NCBI GenBank assembly: GCA_904387375.1
Contig: CAJFLE010000008.1
Coordinates: 124,001 to 188,000, forward strand
From: Candidatus Protoclostridium gallicola
GTDB lineage: Bacteria > Bacillota > Clostridia > Christensenellales > Pumilibacteraceae
Direction of reading: 5' to 3'
Length of the DNA stretch: 64,000 nucleotides
Part shown: one piece after another, positions 10,031-20,607 of the stretch
Position numbering within the stretch: the first letter of the stretch is position 1
How the letters are laid out: every line of letters starts with the position of its first letter
Position numbers and translations under genes: made by a program
The notes under the pieces: generated by a model
What the model was told of the DNA's origin: nothing
Database searches by the model: none
Seen by the model: the letters and a program-made list of their open reading frames with translations, nothing else

Positions 10031-10744
10031 TCAATACACGAACTTGCGGTAACTCGTGAACCTGCGCATGAATTCCTTTTTACGGTTGCGCGAGATCGGA
10101 ATCTTGTTTTCGCCTATCATCAGGTAATCGTTGCCCAGCATCGTCACGTATGCGGGATTGATGAGAAAGGAAACGTCGCAGCGCAGGAACCCGAACTCAC
10201 TGAGTATCTGTTCCGCTTTCGTCATGCTTATTAGTTTTTTGAAGTCCCCTTTCGTGGCGTGAAAATAAACGTAATGATTGACGCTTTCGGCGTACAGTAT
10301 CTCGTTAGCCGTGACATACTGCGTCAGGCCGTCTTCACCCACGAGTTTAAACACGGCCTGTCTGTTCTTGCGGCTGTAATTGATGGCCTTTTCCAGCTTC
10401 ATGCTGAATTTCAGATACTGAATGGGTTTGACGAGAAAGTCCATGGCATCCACGGAGTAGCCTTCGATGGCGTATTGAACCATGATACTCACGAATATGA
10501 GCGGCACGACCGAATCCAGTTTGCGAAGCTCCTTAGCCGTTTCCATGCCGTTGATATGCGGCATGTCTATATCCATGAACACGCAGTCGTACTCGCCCAC
10601 ATTGTATTCGTCGATAAAGGTCAGTCCCTCCGTGAACCATCTGGTTTCGATCTTTTCGTTCTTCTCGCGCTCGTATCTTCCGATCAGCTCTTTGAGCCGC
10701 TGGAACGACTCTTTTTCGTCTTCGACTATCGCTATTTTTACCAT
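10031..10744 (-). CDS. LytTR-family response regulator (RR1)
   Basis: VKIAIVEDEKES receiver, CVFMDIDMP, C-terminal LytTR (FLINPAYVTMLGNDYLMIGENKIPISRNRKKEF). Start reassigned to 10744 (RBS GGAGGGG) instead of 10834. Confidence 0.9.
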   Translation of the reverse strand: MVKIAIVEDEKESFQRLKELIGRYEREKNEKIETRWFTEGLTFIDEYNVGEYDCVFMDIDMPHINGMETAKELRKLDSVVPLIFVSIMVQYAIEGYSVDAMDFLVKPIQYLKFSMKLEKAINYSRKNRQAVFKLVGEDGLTQYVTANEILYAESVNHYVYFHATKGDFKKLISMTKAEQILSEFGFLRCDVSFLINPAYVTMLGNDYLMIGENKIPISRNRKKEFMRRFTSYRKFVY

Positions 10745-10792
10745 AATTCTCCCCTCCTTTCCGCAGGCTCCCGGGTAATCGCGGCGTGCGGT

Positions 10793-10816
10793 TCCGTAAA
10801 AGTATAGGTTTACGGA
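10793..10816. repeat. Inverted repeat TCCGTAAA-N8-TTTACGGA in the RR1 upstream region
   Basis: Perfect 8-bp arms read directly. Confidence 0.6.
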
Positions 10817-10856
10817 GACATAAAAACTTGCCAAAATCGCGCAAACTATGATAGAC

Positions 10857-10872
10857 TTTTATCCGGATAAAA
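10857..10872. repeat. 16-bp perfect palindrome TTTTATCCGGATAAAA between RR1 and the serine recombinase
   Basis: Read directly from sequence. Confidence 0.6.
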
Positions 10873-10932
10873 AGTTTTCCGGCCGCGGAATATCGGTTTC
10901 TGCTATTATATATAGAAAAGGAGACTTTTTCG

Positions 10933-11538
10933 ATGACATACGCCTACGCGCGCGTTTCGGCGCGTGACCAGAACCTTTCCCGACAGATCGAGGCATTTTC
11001 CGCGCTCGGTATCGACAGCAGATATATATTCTGCGACAAAAAAAGCGGCAAGGATTTCGACCGCAGCAACTATATGCGCATGATCAGAAGACTCAGATGC
11101 GGAGATCTGCTCGTTATCAAATCGATAGACCGGCTGGGCCGCAACTATACCATGATCATAGAAGAGTGGAGCCGCATAACGAAAAAAATACGCGCGAATA
11201 TCCTCGTGCTCGATATGCCCCTGCTGGACACGCGCACCGGCGCCGATACGCTCGTCGGCAAGTTCATTTCAGACATAGTGCTGCAAATCCTGTCCTTCGT
11301 CGCCGAAAACGAACGCGAAAATATACGCGCCCGGCAGGCGGAAGGCATAGCCGCGGCAAAGAAAAAAGGCGTCCGTTTCGGACGCCCCAGAAAAGTCTAC
11401 ACTTCCGAGTTCATCGACATCGTCAAAAATTATAAAGCCGGAAACATCTCTCTTTCGCAGGCGCTTTCCGCGTCGCGTATGACGCCCGGAAACTTCTATC
11501 ACCACTGCAAAATCGTGAGCGAAAATTATCTGAAATAA
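10933..11538 (+). CDS. Serine recombinase (resolvase/invertase family)
   Basis: TYAYARVSARDQNLSRQ catalytic Ser motif; LVIKSIDRLGRNY; ENERENIRARQAEGIAAAKKKGVRFGRP. Confidence 0.93.
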   Translation: MTYAYARVSARDQNLSRQIEAFSALGIDSRYIFCDKKSGKDFDRSNYMRMIRRLRCGDLLVIKSIDRLGRNYTMIIEEWSRITKKIRANILVLDMPLLDTRTGADTLVGKFISDIVLQILSFVAENERENIRARQAEGIAAAKKKGVRFGRPRKVYTSEFIDIVKNYKAGNISLSQALSASRMTPGNFYHHCKIVSENYLK

Positions 11539-11706
11539 ATATGTATATTACAAGTTCAATTAATTTCAATTGTCAGCTATTACTACAATTAATTTTTTCA
11601 TATTCTTTACCTCCACATACATTAAACCGCTCTCATCTGCTTAATGGGAGAAACTCTTACACGATCTGAGTCCTTTTGTCATCCTCATCGGCTTTAGCCT
11701 TCACTG

Positions 11707-11731
11707 AACCCCGCGACTATCGCGGGGTTTT
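11707..11731 (+). terminator. Hairpin terminator AACCCCGCGA-CTA-TCGCGGGGTTTT
   Basis: 10-bp perfect stem plus T run. Confidence 0.7.
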
Positions 11732-11745
11732 CCGTTTACAATAAA

Positions 11746-11770
11746 TGAACCCGGGTAAATACCGGGCTCA
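11746..11770 (-). terminator. Hairpin terminator at the end of the EPS operon
   Basis: Minus-strand TGAGCCCGGTATTTACCCGGGTTCATTT stem-loop downstream of rfbC. Confidence 0.55.
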
Positions 11771-11847
11771 TTGCCGATTGATTAAATTACCGCGTAAAAC
11801 TCTTGCTGCGCCGTATTAATAAGCGTGCTATCCGTTGTCGTACGCAG

Positions 11848-12456
11848 TTACTGCAATAGGTTTCCGATTAACGTTCCCCACCCTTTATCCTTTTCGCTGA
11901 GATTAAGCGGGGTTCCGTCTGACAGAGCATATCCGGAAGGATCCGCGCTGCCGGTATATTCGCCCGTCACTTCCGGCCAGCAAATTCCTATTTCCGGATC
12001 ATTCCATGCTATCCCGCCTTCGTCTCCCGGATGATAGAAATCCGTTACTTTGTAACAAAACTCCGCAGTGTCGCTCAGCACCAAAAACCCGTGCGCAAAG
12101 CCTTCCGAAATATAAAACTGCTTCTTGTTCTCTTCGCTCAGCTCTATTCCGTACCACTTGCCGTATGTCGCGCTTCCCTTACGCATATCCACTGCCACGT
12201 CGTACACGCGGCCTTTGATCACACGGACAAGCTTTCCCTGCGGATGATTTATCTGGTAATGCAGCCCCCGCAATACGCCTTTGATGCTCATTGACTGGTT
12301 ATCCTGCACAAATTCCATATTCAGCCCCGCTTCTTCCATATCGCGTCTGTTATACGTTTCCATGAAATATCCGCGCGCGTCGCCGTGTACTGCCGGGGTT
12401 ATTACATACAGCCCTTCTATTCCGCCTGCGTTCTTTTCTACTTTTATCTGTCCCAT
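11848..12456 (-). CDS. rfbC: dTDP-4-dehydrorhamnose 3,5-epimerase
   Basis: GVLRGLHYQINHPQGKLVRVIKGRVYDVAVD; FAHGFLVLSDTAEFCYKVTDFY. Confidence 0.95.
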   Translation of the reverse strand: MGQIKVEKNAGGIEGLYVITPAVHGDARGYFMETYNRRDMEEAGLNMEFVQDNQSMSIKGVLRGLHYQINHPQGKLVRVIKGRVYDVAVDMRKGSATYGKWYGIELSEENKKQFYISEGFAHGFLVLSDTAEFCYKVTDFYHPGDEGGIAWNDPEIGICWPEVTGEYTGSADPSGYALSDGTPLNLSEKDKGWGTLIGNLLQ

Positions 12457-12457
12457 T

Positions 12458-13318
12458 TCAGTATCCGAGCTCCTTCATATACCTGTCAAGCGCGTCTCTC
12501 CAGTCCGGCAACGGTGTAAAACCGTTCTTTACCAGCTTGCTCTTATCCAGCCGGCTGTTAAACGGACGTCTGGCTTTCGAAAGTCCGTACTCAGCGGTAG
12601 TAACCGGCACTACCTTTGTCGCATATCCCGCGCGGCGGAATATTTCACACGCAAAATCGTACCAGCTTATATATCCGCCCTCGTTCGTTGCATGGTAATA
12701 TCCGTATTTTTCGCTCTCCGCCATATCCGTCAGCAACCGTGCAAGATCGTACGTGTATGTCGGCGTTCCTATCTGATCGTTTACCACGCGCACCGTATCG
12801 TACTTTTGCCCGAGGCTTAACATTGTCTTTATGAAATTCTTGCCGTTCACGCCGAACACCCACGCTATACGCACGATAAAATACTTTTTCAGCGTGTCGG
12901 CTACGGCGAGTTCGCCATCGAGCTTGGTCTGACCATATACGTTCAGCGGGCTGTACGCCTTGCAATCCGGCTCCCACGGTTTATCCCCCTGGCCGTCGAA
13001 GACATAGTCGGTGGATATATATATCATTTTACAGTCCAGCTTTTTGCAGACGTCGGCGATGTTCCGCGTACCGTCCGCATTCACGGCACGCACTTTCGCT
13101 ATGTTTTCTTCCTCTTCGGCCGCATCCACCGCAGTCCATGCCGCGCAATGTACAACGACGTCCGGCGAGGCCTCCGTAATAACACTGTCTACTGCCGCCG
13201 CATCGGTTATGTCCATATCCTCTATATCCACGCCGATGACTTCATAACCGCGCTTTCTGCATTCGTTCGACACGTCGTGACCGAGCTGACCTTTTACTCC
13301 CGTAACGAATATCCTCAT
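12458..13318 (-). CDS. rfbD: dTDP-4-dehydrorhamnose reductase
   Basis: MRIFVTGVKGQLGHDV; STDYVFDG; start reassigned to 13318. Confidence 0.94.
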   Translation of the reverse strand: MRIFVTGVKGQLGHDVSNECRKRGYEVIGVDIEDMDITDAAAVDSVITEASPDVVVHCAAWTAVDAAEEEENIAKVRAVNADGTRNIADVCKKLDCKMIYISTDYVFDGQGDKPWEPDCKAYSPLNVYGQTKLDGELAVADTLKKYFIVRIAWVFGVNGKNFIKTMLSLGQKYDTVRVVNDQIGTPTYTYDLARLLTDMAESEKYGYYHATNEGGYISWYDFACEIFRRAGYATKVVPVTTAEYGLSKARRPFNSRLDKSKLVKNGFTPLPDWRDALDRYMKELGY

Positions 13319-13319
13319 T

Positions 13320-14339
13320 TTATCTGTTCCCGTACATTTTTTCATAATACTTCTCGTACTCGCCGCTTATGATGTTTTCCCACCACTCGCGGTGTTCCAG
13401 ATACCAGCGTATCGTTTTCTTTATGCCGTCCTCGAACGGCGTTTCCGGCAGCCAGCCCAGTTCGTTATGTATCTTTGTCGGATCGATCGCATAACGCATG
13501 TCGTGACCTTTGCGGTCCGTTACATACGTGATCAAGCTCTCGGGCTTACCCAGCTCGCGGCAGATGATCCGCACTATATCTATATTCCGCTTTTCGTTAT
13601 GTCCTCCGACATTGTATACCTCGCCTTCCCGACCTTTATGAATTATGAGATCGATCGCCTTACAATGATCTTCGACATACAGCCAGTCGCGCACGTTCTC
13701 CCCGCGACCGTATACCGGCAACGGCTTGTCGTGCAGTGCATTGACTAACATCAGCGGGATAAGCTTCTCCGGGAAATGATACGGTCCGTAATTGTTGGAA
13801 CAGCGGCTGATCGTCACCGGCAACCCGTATGTGCGATGATACGCCAGTACCAGCAGATCCGCCGCGGCTTTCGAACTGCTGTACGGACTGCTCGTATGCA
13901 GCGGCGTTTCCTCCGTGAAAAACATATCCGGACGATCCAGCGGCAGGTCGCCGTATACCTCGTCCGTCGATACCTGATGATAGCGTTTTATCCCGTATTT
14001 CCGGCATGCATCCATAAGTACCGCTGTGCCGATGATGTTTGTCTGCAAAAATATGCCCGGATCCTCTATACTGCGGTCGACATGGCTCTCTGCGGCAAAG
14101 TTCACCACTATGTCCGGCTTTTCCTCCTCGAAGAGTCCGTACACCGCCTCACGATCGCAGATGTCCGCTTTCACGAAACGGAAATTCGGCTTGTCCATGA
14201 CTTCCGCAAGCGTGGACAAGTTCCCCGCGTACGTCAGTTTATCCAGACATATTATTCTGTACTCGGGATATGTTCTCAGCATATGGAAGACAAAATTACT
14301 TCCGATGAATCCCGCTCCGCCCGTTATGATGATTGTCAT
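13320..14339 (-). CDS. rfbB: dTDP-glucose 4,6-dehydratase
   Basis: IIITGGAGFIGSNFVFHML; HQVSTDEVYGDL; RCSNNYGPYHFPEKLIPL. Confidence 0.96.
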   Translation of the reverse strand: MTIIITGGAGFIGSNFVFHMLRTYPEYRIICLDKLTYAGNLSTLAEVMDKPNFRFVKADICDREAVYGLFEEEKPDIVVNFAAESHVDRSIEDPGIFLQTNIIGTAVLMDACRKYGIKRYHQVSTDEVYGDLPLDRPDMFFTEETPLHTSSPYSSSKAAADLLVLAYHRTYGLPVTISRCSNNYGPYHFPEKLIPLMLVNALHDKPLPVYGRGENVRDWLYVEDHCKAIDLIIHKGREGEVYNVGGHNEKRNIDIVRIICRELGKPESLITYVTDRKGHDMRYAIDPTKIHNELGWLPETPFEDGIKKTIRWYLEHREWWENIISGEYEKYYEKMYGNR

Positions 14340-14349
14340 TATGCGCTCC

Positions 14350-15246
14350 TTAATATAATCCGTCGAGGTACTTGCCGTCTATAATGGCTTTCAGATACTG
14401 CCCGTACTGGTTGTTCTTCATCGTCTCGCATATCTCCGTCAGACGCGCCTTATCTATCCAGCCGTTCAGATACGCAATCTCTTCCAGGCACGCGATTTTC
14501 CGATGCTGATGAGTTTCCATCGTACGCACGAAATTTGTCGCGTCGACAAGGCTCTCGTGCGTACCGGTATCCAGCCACGTGAAGCCCTGCCCCAATATCT
14601 CGACATGCAGTTCGCCGCCGGCAAGATAAATGCGGTTCAGATCGGTAATTTCATACTCGCCGCGCGCCGACGGTTTCAGCCCTTTGGCATACTCCACGAC
14701 GCGGTTGTCGTAAAAATACAGTCCAGTCACGCAATAGTTGCTTTTCGGCTTTTTCGGTTTCTCTTTGATAGATACCGCTTTCCCGCTGCCGTCGAACTCC
14801 ACAATACCGAACCTCTCCGGATCGTCCACATAGTATCCGAATATAGTCGCGCCTCTGCCGCTCTCCGCATTATGTACCGCTGCCTTCAATCGCTTATTCA
14901 GTCCATGCCCCGCAAAAATATTGTCCCCGAGCACCATAGCTACGCTGTCGTTCCCGATAAACTTCTCGCCGATCACGAACGCCTGCGCCAGTCCGTCCGG
15001 CGACGGCTGAACGGCATACCTCAGACGTATTCCCAGTCTCCAGCCGTCGGACAGCAGCGCCTCGAAACGCGGCGTATCTTCCGGCGTGGATATAATGAGT
15101 ATATCTCTTATCCCGGCATTCATCAGCACGGACAGCGGATAATATATCATGGGTTTGTCGTATACGGGCAACAACTGCTTACTCGTCACCCGCGTCAGCG
15201 GATACAGCCGAGTACCCGAACCTCCCGCCAATATTATTCCTTTCAT
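14350..15246 (-). CDS. rfbA: Glucose-1-phosphate thymidylyltransferase
   Basis: [39 protein letters not shown]. Confidence 0.96.
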   Translation of the reverse strand: MKGIILAGGSGTRLYPLTRVTSKQLLPVYDKPMIYYPLSVLMNAGIRDILIISTPEDTPRFEALLSDGWRLGIRLRYAVQPSPDGLAQAFVIGEKFIGNDSVAMVLGDNIFAGHGLNKRLKAAVHNAESGRGATIFGYYVDDPERFGIVEFDGSGKAVSIKEKPKKPKSNYCVTGLYFYDNRVVEYAKGLKPSARGEYEITDLNRIYLAGGELHVEILGQGFTWLDTGTHESLVDATNFVRTMETHQHRKIACLEEIAYLNGWIDKARLTEICETMKNNQYGQYLKAIIDGKYLDGLY

Positions 15247-15257
15247 GAATGTTCTCC

Positions 15258-16670
15258 TTACGATCTTTTAAACCGGCGCAGAAGCCCGGACAATTGTCGA
15301 ATATTAAGCAACAGATACACGAGCAGCGCGCCGCCGTATACGGCACAGCCGATCCACAAATCCAACATGCTTGCACACAGAATAAATCCAGCAGTCATTG
15401 CCGCCTCGAGAATGAAAGGCAGAACCATGCGCACGCGTATCGTTTTCAGTACCACGATTTCCGAAGCGATCGACGACAGCATCAATGTGACGACGACGCC
15501 TATGAGTACGGTTTCCAAACTGTCGAAAACAAATGCGCCCAGACAGGAAACGACGGCAGACACCGCGAAAGACGCAACATTGATCACAAGCATTGCCCGC
15601 TCTTTGCGATACGCCTTCAGATAATTGTTAGTAAGCAGATTTATCTTTGACGAATATATGATAATCGGCAGCAGATAACCGAGATACACCAAACTTTCGG
15701 AGTATGCCGGCAGCCACATTGACAAAAGCCAGCATCCCGGAAAATACAAAATCATCGCAGACACAAGCAACGGGCTCATAACTCCGCGTATGTTTTTATA
15801 TACTCCGGGCAGCTTGTCCTGTTCCAATCTCTTCAGTGACGGAAACAGAACCACGCTCGCCGCACTCACAAAAGTCAGGAACACGTTTGATATACTGAAA
15901 GCAAAAGACACCTTGCCGAACACCAATGCGTCCCAATGCCATTGAACTATCATCTTCGCGCCGCCCACGATAAACATCGCAGACCAATTGGCAATCACGA
16001 GATTGATGCCCGCGGCAAGATTAGTCTTCATCTCCGACAGCGTCGGTTTTATTCCGAAACTTTTGCCGAAATACATACCGCGGTTGAAAAATGCAGTCAC
16101 CAGAATACCGATTATGTCGCCGGCAAGATCCGCGACGCAATACCATACGAAATCGTTGACGCCGCACGCAAGAAGAATCACAACGATAATCCCGTATGCC
16201 ACGCGTTGCAGAATTATAAGGATTGCATATCTGTTTATGCGATTGGTTATCTGAAAAGTATACGAGACGTATGTAACGACATTTTTCGTGAGGACACCGA
16301 TGGCCACGAGAATCACGGTGCTTCCTGCCACCCCGTCGAGCGCGACGACTGCCACCACCACGGCCGCGGCGGCAATTATGCTCATAAAAACAAGCATTAC
16401 ATGCAGCTGCGACCGGATACGCGCCTTATCCAGCTCCTCGTAATCATACTGCGAGTAGCGCAACACTATTCCGTCAAGCAGCCCGAAATGAAGTATACCG
16501 ACATAGCCGACATACATGACATAAGTCTGCCAGTAAGCATACTGGTATTCGTCAATAAATTTCGGCACGATAAGCGTCAGCAGAAAACTAACCGCCATAG
16601 AGATAAGCTGAACGGTGATCGATATGATGATATTAGACGCCAGTCTTTTTTTCGTTATCTGTTGTGCCAT
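15258..16670 (-). CDS. Polysaccharide flippase (Wzx/MATE-MVF type)
   Basis: 470 aa, ~12 hydrophobic segments, located in the polysaccharide operon. Confidence 0.8.
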   Translation of the reverse strand: MAQQITKKRLASNIIISITVQLISMAVSFLLTLIVPKFIDEYQYAYWQTYVMYVGYVGILHFGLLDGIVLRYSQYDYEELDKARIRSQLHVMLVFMSIIAAAAVVVAVVALDGVAGSTVILVAIGVLTKNVVTYVSYTFQITNRINRYAILIILQRVAYGIIVVILLACGVNDFVWYCVADLAGDIIGILVTAFFNRGMYFGKSFGIKPTLSEMKTNLAAGINLVIANWSAMFIVGGAKMIVQWHWDALVFGKVSFAFSISNVFLTFVSAASVVLFPSLKRLEQDKLPGVYKNIRGVMSPLLVSAMILYFPGCWLLSMWLPAYSESLVYLGYLLPIIIYSSKINLLTNNYLKAYRKERAMLVINVASFAVSAVVSCLGAFVFDSLETVLIGVVVTLMLSSIASEIVVLKTIRVRMVLPFILEAAMTAGFILCASMLDLWIGCAVYGGALLVYLLLNIRQLSGLLRRFKRS

Positions 16671-16689
16671 ATTAAATAATATAAATGTT

Positions 16690-17907
16690 TCAAATTTTTA
16701 TAGTATTATTGGGCGATAATAAAGATATGACACTCCGACACTTATATTGTTTTATTCTATTCGCATTAAATGCTTCTATATATTCAAACACAAGCAATGT
16801 AATACCTGTGGATGAATATAAAAACGGATTTGTGTAAGCTATAATCAAATAACATAAATACGGTAATGTTTCCGTATATTTATGTCGCAAAATTAATCTA
16901 TATAAAGGGTAAATATACATATATAACATAGGAATAAAACATATTAATCCCACTTGCCGTAATAAATTCCAATATGACAATTCAATATTAGAAACTAACG
17001 CATTTCTCCCATAAGAATAAAATTCTGCACTATATCCGCTGCCAACTATCAATGAAAGAGGATCCTGATTCCATACTTCCAGTATACCCTGTAAATGTCC
17101 ACTTCTAACATCATCAGAACTGCTCTTCCGTACAAATATATCAATGATTAAATCAAAATTATTTAAGGCCATAAATAGAAAAACTAATAATAATATAAAT
17201 ACGGCTAAAATTTTTTTATATAGTCTTTTTTGGACAAAAATAAAATAAATAGATAATGCTATTAATAATATAAATATGTTTGCTCGCGTTCCACTTAATA
17301 CCAAAGCGATAATTGCCAATATTGATAGCCAATAATGTTTATCTCTTAGCGAATAAAAAAGTAAAATAAATAACAATGGTGATGTCTTAAGAAAAATCAT
17401 ATAATATATAGGCAAGTGACTCCCCTTTCCCACCATGGCGTTTTCTGTTTCTACAAGCCACAATAAAATTGGATTATCATTTAAATCAATAATTTGTATA
17501 ATATCTAATAATCCCATCAAGCAAACGAATACAGCCATTAATGATAAAATAAAGCAGAAATATTTTTTAAAACTTAATTTCCTTTTTTTTATGATTAAAT
17601 ATAACAATAGAATATATCCAGGATATCCCATTTTAATATTATTCAATACTACGCCTGTATTGACAATAGAACAAAAAATTGTTATGCATGTCAAAACAAA
17701 GCCACAATAAAAAATTAATTTTTCATCGGCCCCATTCAAGCTCAAAAAACAAGTTATATTAATTACATATAACAGTATTAATGAAATAATTTTCAAATTA
17801 AAATTATCATTGGGTAAAAAAACTACATTAAATAAATATATAAATAATAATAAATTATTAATTTTATTTATCATGCAATATTTACATGAAAAAATCATTT
17901 TAGTCAT
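16690..17907 (-). CDS. Wzy-like polysaccharide polymerase
   Basis: 405 aa multi-TM protein in a very AT-rich segment between flippase and GTs. Confidence 0.7.
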   Translation of the reverse strand: MTKMIFSCKYCMINKINNLLLFIYLFNVVFLPNDNFNLKIISLILLYVINITCFLSLNGADEKLIFYCGFVLTCITIFCSIVNTGVVLNNIKMGYPGYILLLYLIIKKRKLSFKKYFCFILSLMAVFVCLMGLLDIIQIIDLNDNPILLWLVETENAMVGKGSHLPIYYMIFLKTSPLLFILLFYSLRDKHYWLSILAIIALVLSGTRANIFILLIALSIYFIFVQKRLYKKILAVFILLLVFLFMALNNFDLIIDIFVRKSSSDDVRSGHLQGILEVWNQDPLSLIVGSGYSAEFYSYGRNALVSNIELSYWNLLRQVGLICFIPMLYMYIYPLYRLILRHKYTETLPYLCYLIIAYTNPFLYSSTGITLLVFEYIEAFNANRIKQYKCRSVISLLSPNNTIKI

Positions 17908-17908
17908 A

Positions 17909-18823
17909 TCAAATTAAATCCATATGAATTAAAAGTTTTAAATATATATCCCTAATTCCACCGACCGAGAATAAGGTTGATTGTAAAAATTTTTGTTTTA
18001 ATTTTTTTTCTTTATAGTATGATGATACCATATTTAAAATATCTTTTACATCATCATCTATATATTCATAATATACATTTAAAAGTGATTTTGCACTTAA
18101 ACTACGAACACGTCTATCAATCGTTAGCATTCTATTTAATTTAGTAAAAAAACTTTTGACACCTCCCTTTGTAGCACCAATAACGTTATTTCCATGTTGT
18201 CTATAATACATTGTTGGATTATGATCATATAAAACAATGCCCATCATTGCTATAATTTTATGCACAAGCCAATCATGCATTATCACATAATTATTATCAA
18301 TATCATACGAAGTCAACAAATTTTTAGCATAATGATTAAAAACAAATGTACACCCAGGAGCCAAGCTATAGATAAGGGCATGCGCAAAGTCAGTATATAC
18401 TTTGTTTCTAGTATTATTCTTTATCGGATTTAGACTGGCATCAGTAACCGTAACTGAACTACAATATAATATTGGTTGGTTTTGATTACTGAGAGATTGA
18501 ATTGTGTTAACTGCGCGAGATAATTTATCAGTAAACCATATGTCATCTTGATCGCAAAAAGCATAATAATCAGCATCAGGACAATGATTTAATAAATGCC
18601 AAAAACTTTTAGCTGGTTTAATATTGACTCCAGTATACCAATTTAAATTTTTCTGTTTTTTATACTCTTGTAAAATATTTTGAGTATTGTCTGATGAGCC
18701 ATCATCGCGCACAAATATCAAAATTTCTGCATTGTTACAAAGGTCTTGAGCTAAAATACTGTCAAGCTGAGATTGTAAAAATTTTTCGCCGTTATAAGTA
18801 GATAAAAGAACTATTACTTTCAT
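17909..18823 (-). CDS. Glycosyltransferase family 2 (rhamnosyltransferase-like)
   Basis: VIVLLSTYNGEKFLQSQLDSIL; RDDGSSDNT; YAFCDQDDIWFTDKL. Confidence 0.9.
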   Translation of the reverse strand: MKVIVLLSTYNGEKFLQSQLDSILAQDLCNNAEILIFVRDDGSSDNTQNILQEYKKQKNLNWYTGVNIKPAKSFWHLLNHCPDADYYAFCDQDDIWFTDKLSRAVNTIQSLSNQNQPILYCSSVTVTDASLNPIKNNTRNKVYTDFAHALIYSLAPGCTFVFNHYAKNLLTSYDIDNNYVIMHDWLVHKIIAMMGIVLYDHNPTMYYRQHGNNVIGATKGGVKSFFTKLNRMLTIDRRVRSLSAKSLLNVYYEYIDDDVKDILNMVSSYYKEKKLKQKFLQSTLFSVGGIRDIYLKLLIHMDLI

Positions 18824-18838
18824 TATAAAATCTCACTA

Positions 18839-19924
18839 CTAAATTAAACTACAAATTTTCTCATTAATTATACTTTGATCAAATCTGCGTGCGGCCAAGA
18901 GATGACTATTATTACCAAATTGATGCAACAAATTATGGTCAATCAAAAAAGCCTCTATCTTATTTACCAAATCCTCTACATTCTGTTTTTCAACCAAAAA
19001 ACCGTTGTAACCATCTATTACGGTATCCCTGCACCCTACATTATTCGTAGTTATAATCGCGCGGCCAACAGCTTCCGCTTCCATAATAGACATAGGCAAA
19101 CCTTCTCCATAATAAGAAGGTAATATAAAAACAGAACAGTCCTCTAAAAACGGTCGAACATCATCTGTGGTACCCAAATAATTAATTGAACCGTCGGATA
19201 TAAACTCTTGTATATCGGCTATTTTCAGATCACCCTCCGCGCCTAAGTAATTAAAAACAGCTTCTGGGTATTTTTGTTTAACTATTCTTGCCGCTTTGCA
19301 ATACTCAATTACGCCTTTTGTACGTAACATTCTCGCCACCATCAAAAAGGTATTATATTTTCTCAAAGTACGGTATGCAAATCTTTCCAAGTCAACTCCT
19401 ATTCCGTTTATATGCACACATTGAGAATGAGTAGCAATACACTTGTTTATAAATTCGGTTTTATCGTCATTATTCAAAAAGAATATTTTATCGACCGAGC
19501 GCATTGATTTTTTATACATTCGGCAAACGACCCAACGTATAAAACGCCATTTTATGCTATTATATATAAAGACATCGCCAAGCCCCTCAACCATAGCAAA
19601 TATTCTGTTTACGCCTACCTTTTTGGCGCTCAACGTTCCTATAATATTAGGTTTTAACATAAACGTAAAAACCAAATCAGGTTTTATTTTGTTTATAATT
19701 TTTATATAGTAATGCTTTAAAGCAAAAAATTTAAATGGATTAATGCTTCTATTTGATTGAGGAATGCAATAAAATTCCACACCCATGCGCTCTATATCGT
19801 CTTTATATATTTGGTCAAACGCAATAACCTGAATTGTATGTCCAAGGCTCTGCATTTTTTTTATAAGGCCATATCTAAAACCCTTGACTGACGCCGAGGT
19901 CGTACATATCATAAGTATTTTCAT
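18839..19924 (-). CDS. Glycosyltransferase family 4
   Basis: MVARMLRTKGVIEYCKAARIVKQKYPEA; LPSYYGEGLPMSIMEAEAVGRAIITTNNVGCRD. Confidence 0.9.
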   Translation of the reverse strand: MKILMICTTSASVKGFRYGLIKKMQSLGHTIQVIAFDQIYKDDIERMGVEFYCIPQSNRSINPFKFFALKHYYIKIINKIKPDLVFTFMLKPNIIGTLSAKKVGVNRIFAMVEGLGDVFIYNSIKWRFIRWVVCRMYKKSMRSVDKIFFLNNDDKTEFINKCIATHSQCVHINGIGVDLERFAYRTLRKYNTFLMVARMLRTKGVIEYCKAARIVKQKYPEAVFNYLGAEGDLKIADIQEFISDGSINYLGTTDDVRPFLEDCSVFILPSYYGEGLPMSIMEAEAVGRAIITTNNVGCRDTVIDGYNGFLVEKQNVEDLVNKIEAFLIDHNLLHQFGNNSHLLAARRFDQSIINEKICSLI

Positions 19925-20607
19925 ACGCTATAATCCAATAATTTTAAAATATCGAATATCGATGCAATGTTATCAATAATATAATCCGGTTCGACGTTAT
20001 CTAAATAGTCTTCTTTTGCGTAAAAACCGTTGCTCATGAATCTGACTGTCGTTATAGGTATATATTGTTTTACTGCAAAATCTTTCCGCGGGTTATCTCC
20101 TATATACAATAAGTTTGATATATCTATATTCAATCTTTGCGCCATCAATATAAAAGATGCCGGATTGGGCTTTCGGTACCCGACGCCGCCCAAAGCATCC
20201 GTAACAATGATTTCATCCATATACTCGTGCAGTTGCAACGCTTTTATCTTCTGCGCTTGCTGGATACTTCTTCCGTCAGTAATCAATCCGATTTTATATT
20301 TTCCATGCCGTAATATTTTCAATGTGGAAACGATATCCGGCGGTAACGATATCCTCGGATAATGATTACGATAAACGGCCGCAATATCGGAAATATCATC
20401 ATCTGAAAAAACTATATTTTCATCTTTCAGAAGTCTATCGTAAACATTATTTTTATCTAAGGAAAACAATTTCAATAATTTCTCATAGGCTTTTTCTATC
20501 CCATACTTATTCATTAAAAAATCTGCTACCGTTCGAAAACCTGACAATACATAATCATATTCACGATATAAAGTATCGTCCAAATCAAATATTATTGCTT
20601 TTATCAA
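19921..20607 (-). CDS. HAD-superfamily hydrolase
   Basis: AIIFDLDDTLYREYDYV; IGLITDGRSIQQAQKI; YIGDNPRKDF. Confidence 0.9.
   Translation of the reverse strand: MIKAIIFDLDDTLYREYDYVLSGFRTVADFLMNKYGIEKAYEKLLKLFSLDKNNVYDRLLKDENIVFSDDDISDIAAVYRNHYPRISLPPDIVSTLKILRHGKYKIGLITDGRSIQQAQKIKALQLHEYMDEIIVTDALGGVGYRKPNPASFILMAQRLNIDISNLLYIGDNPRKDFAVKQYIPITTVRFMSNGFYAKEDYLDNVEPDYIIDNIASIFDILKLLDYSV

Noticed and set aside
10780-10880. LytTR 21-bp-period half-sites upstream of RR1
   Set aside because: AGTTT-containing elements are present but spaced 19 bp, and alignment at 21 bp is poor; not convincing.
11801-11830. Third copy of the switch site near the end of rfbC (GCGCCGTATTAATAAGCG)
   Set aside because: Only superficial similarity; arms and spacing do not match the 29-bp sites.
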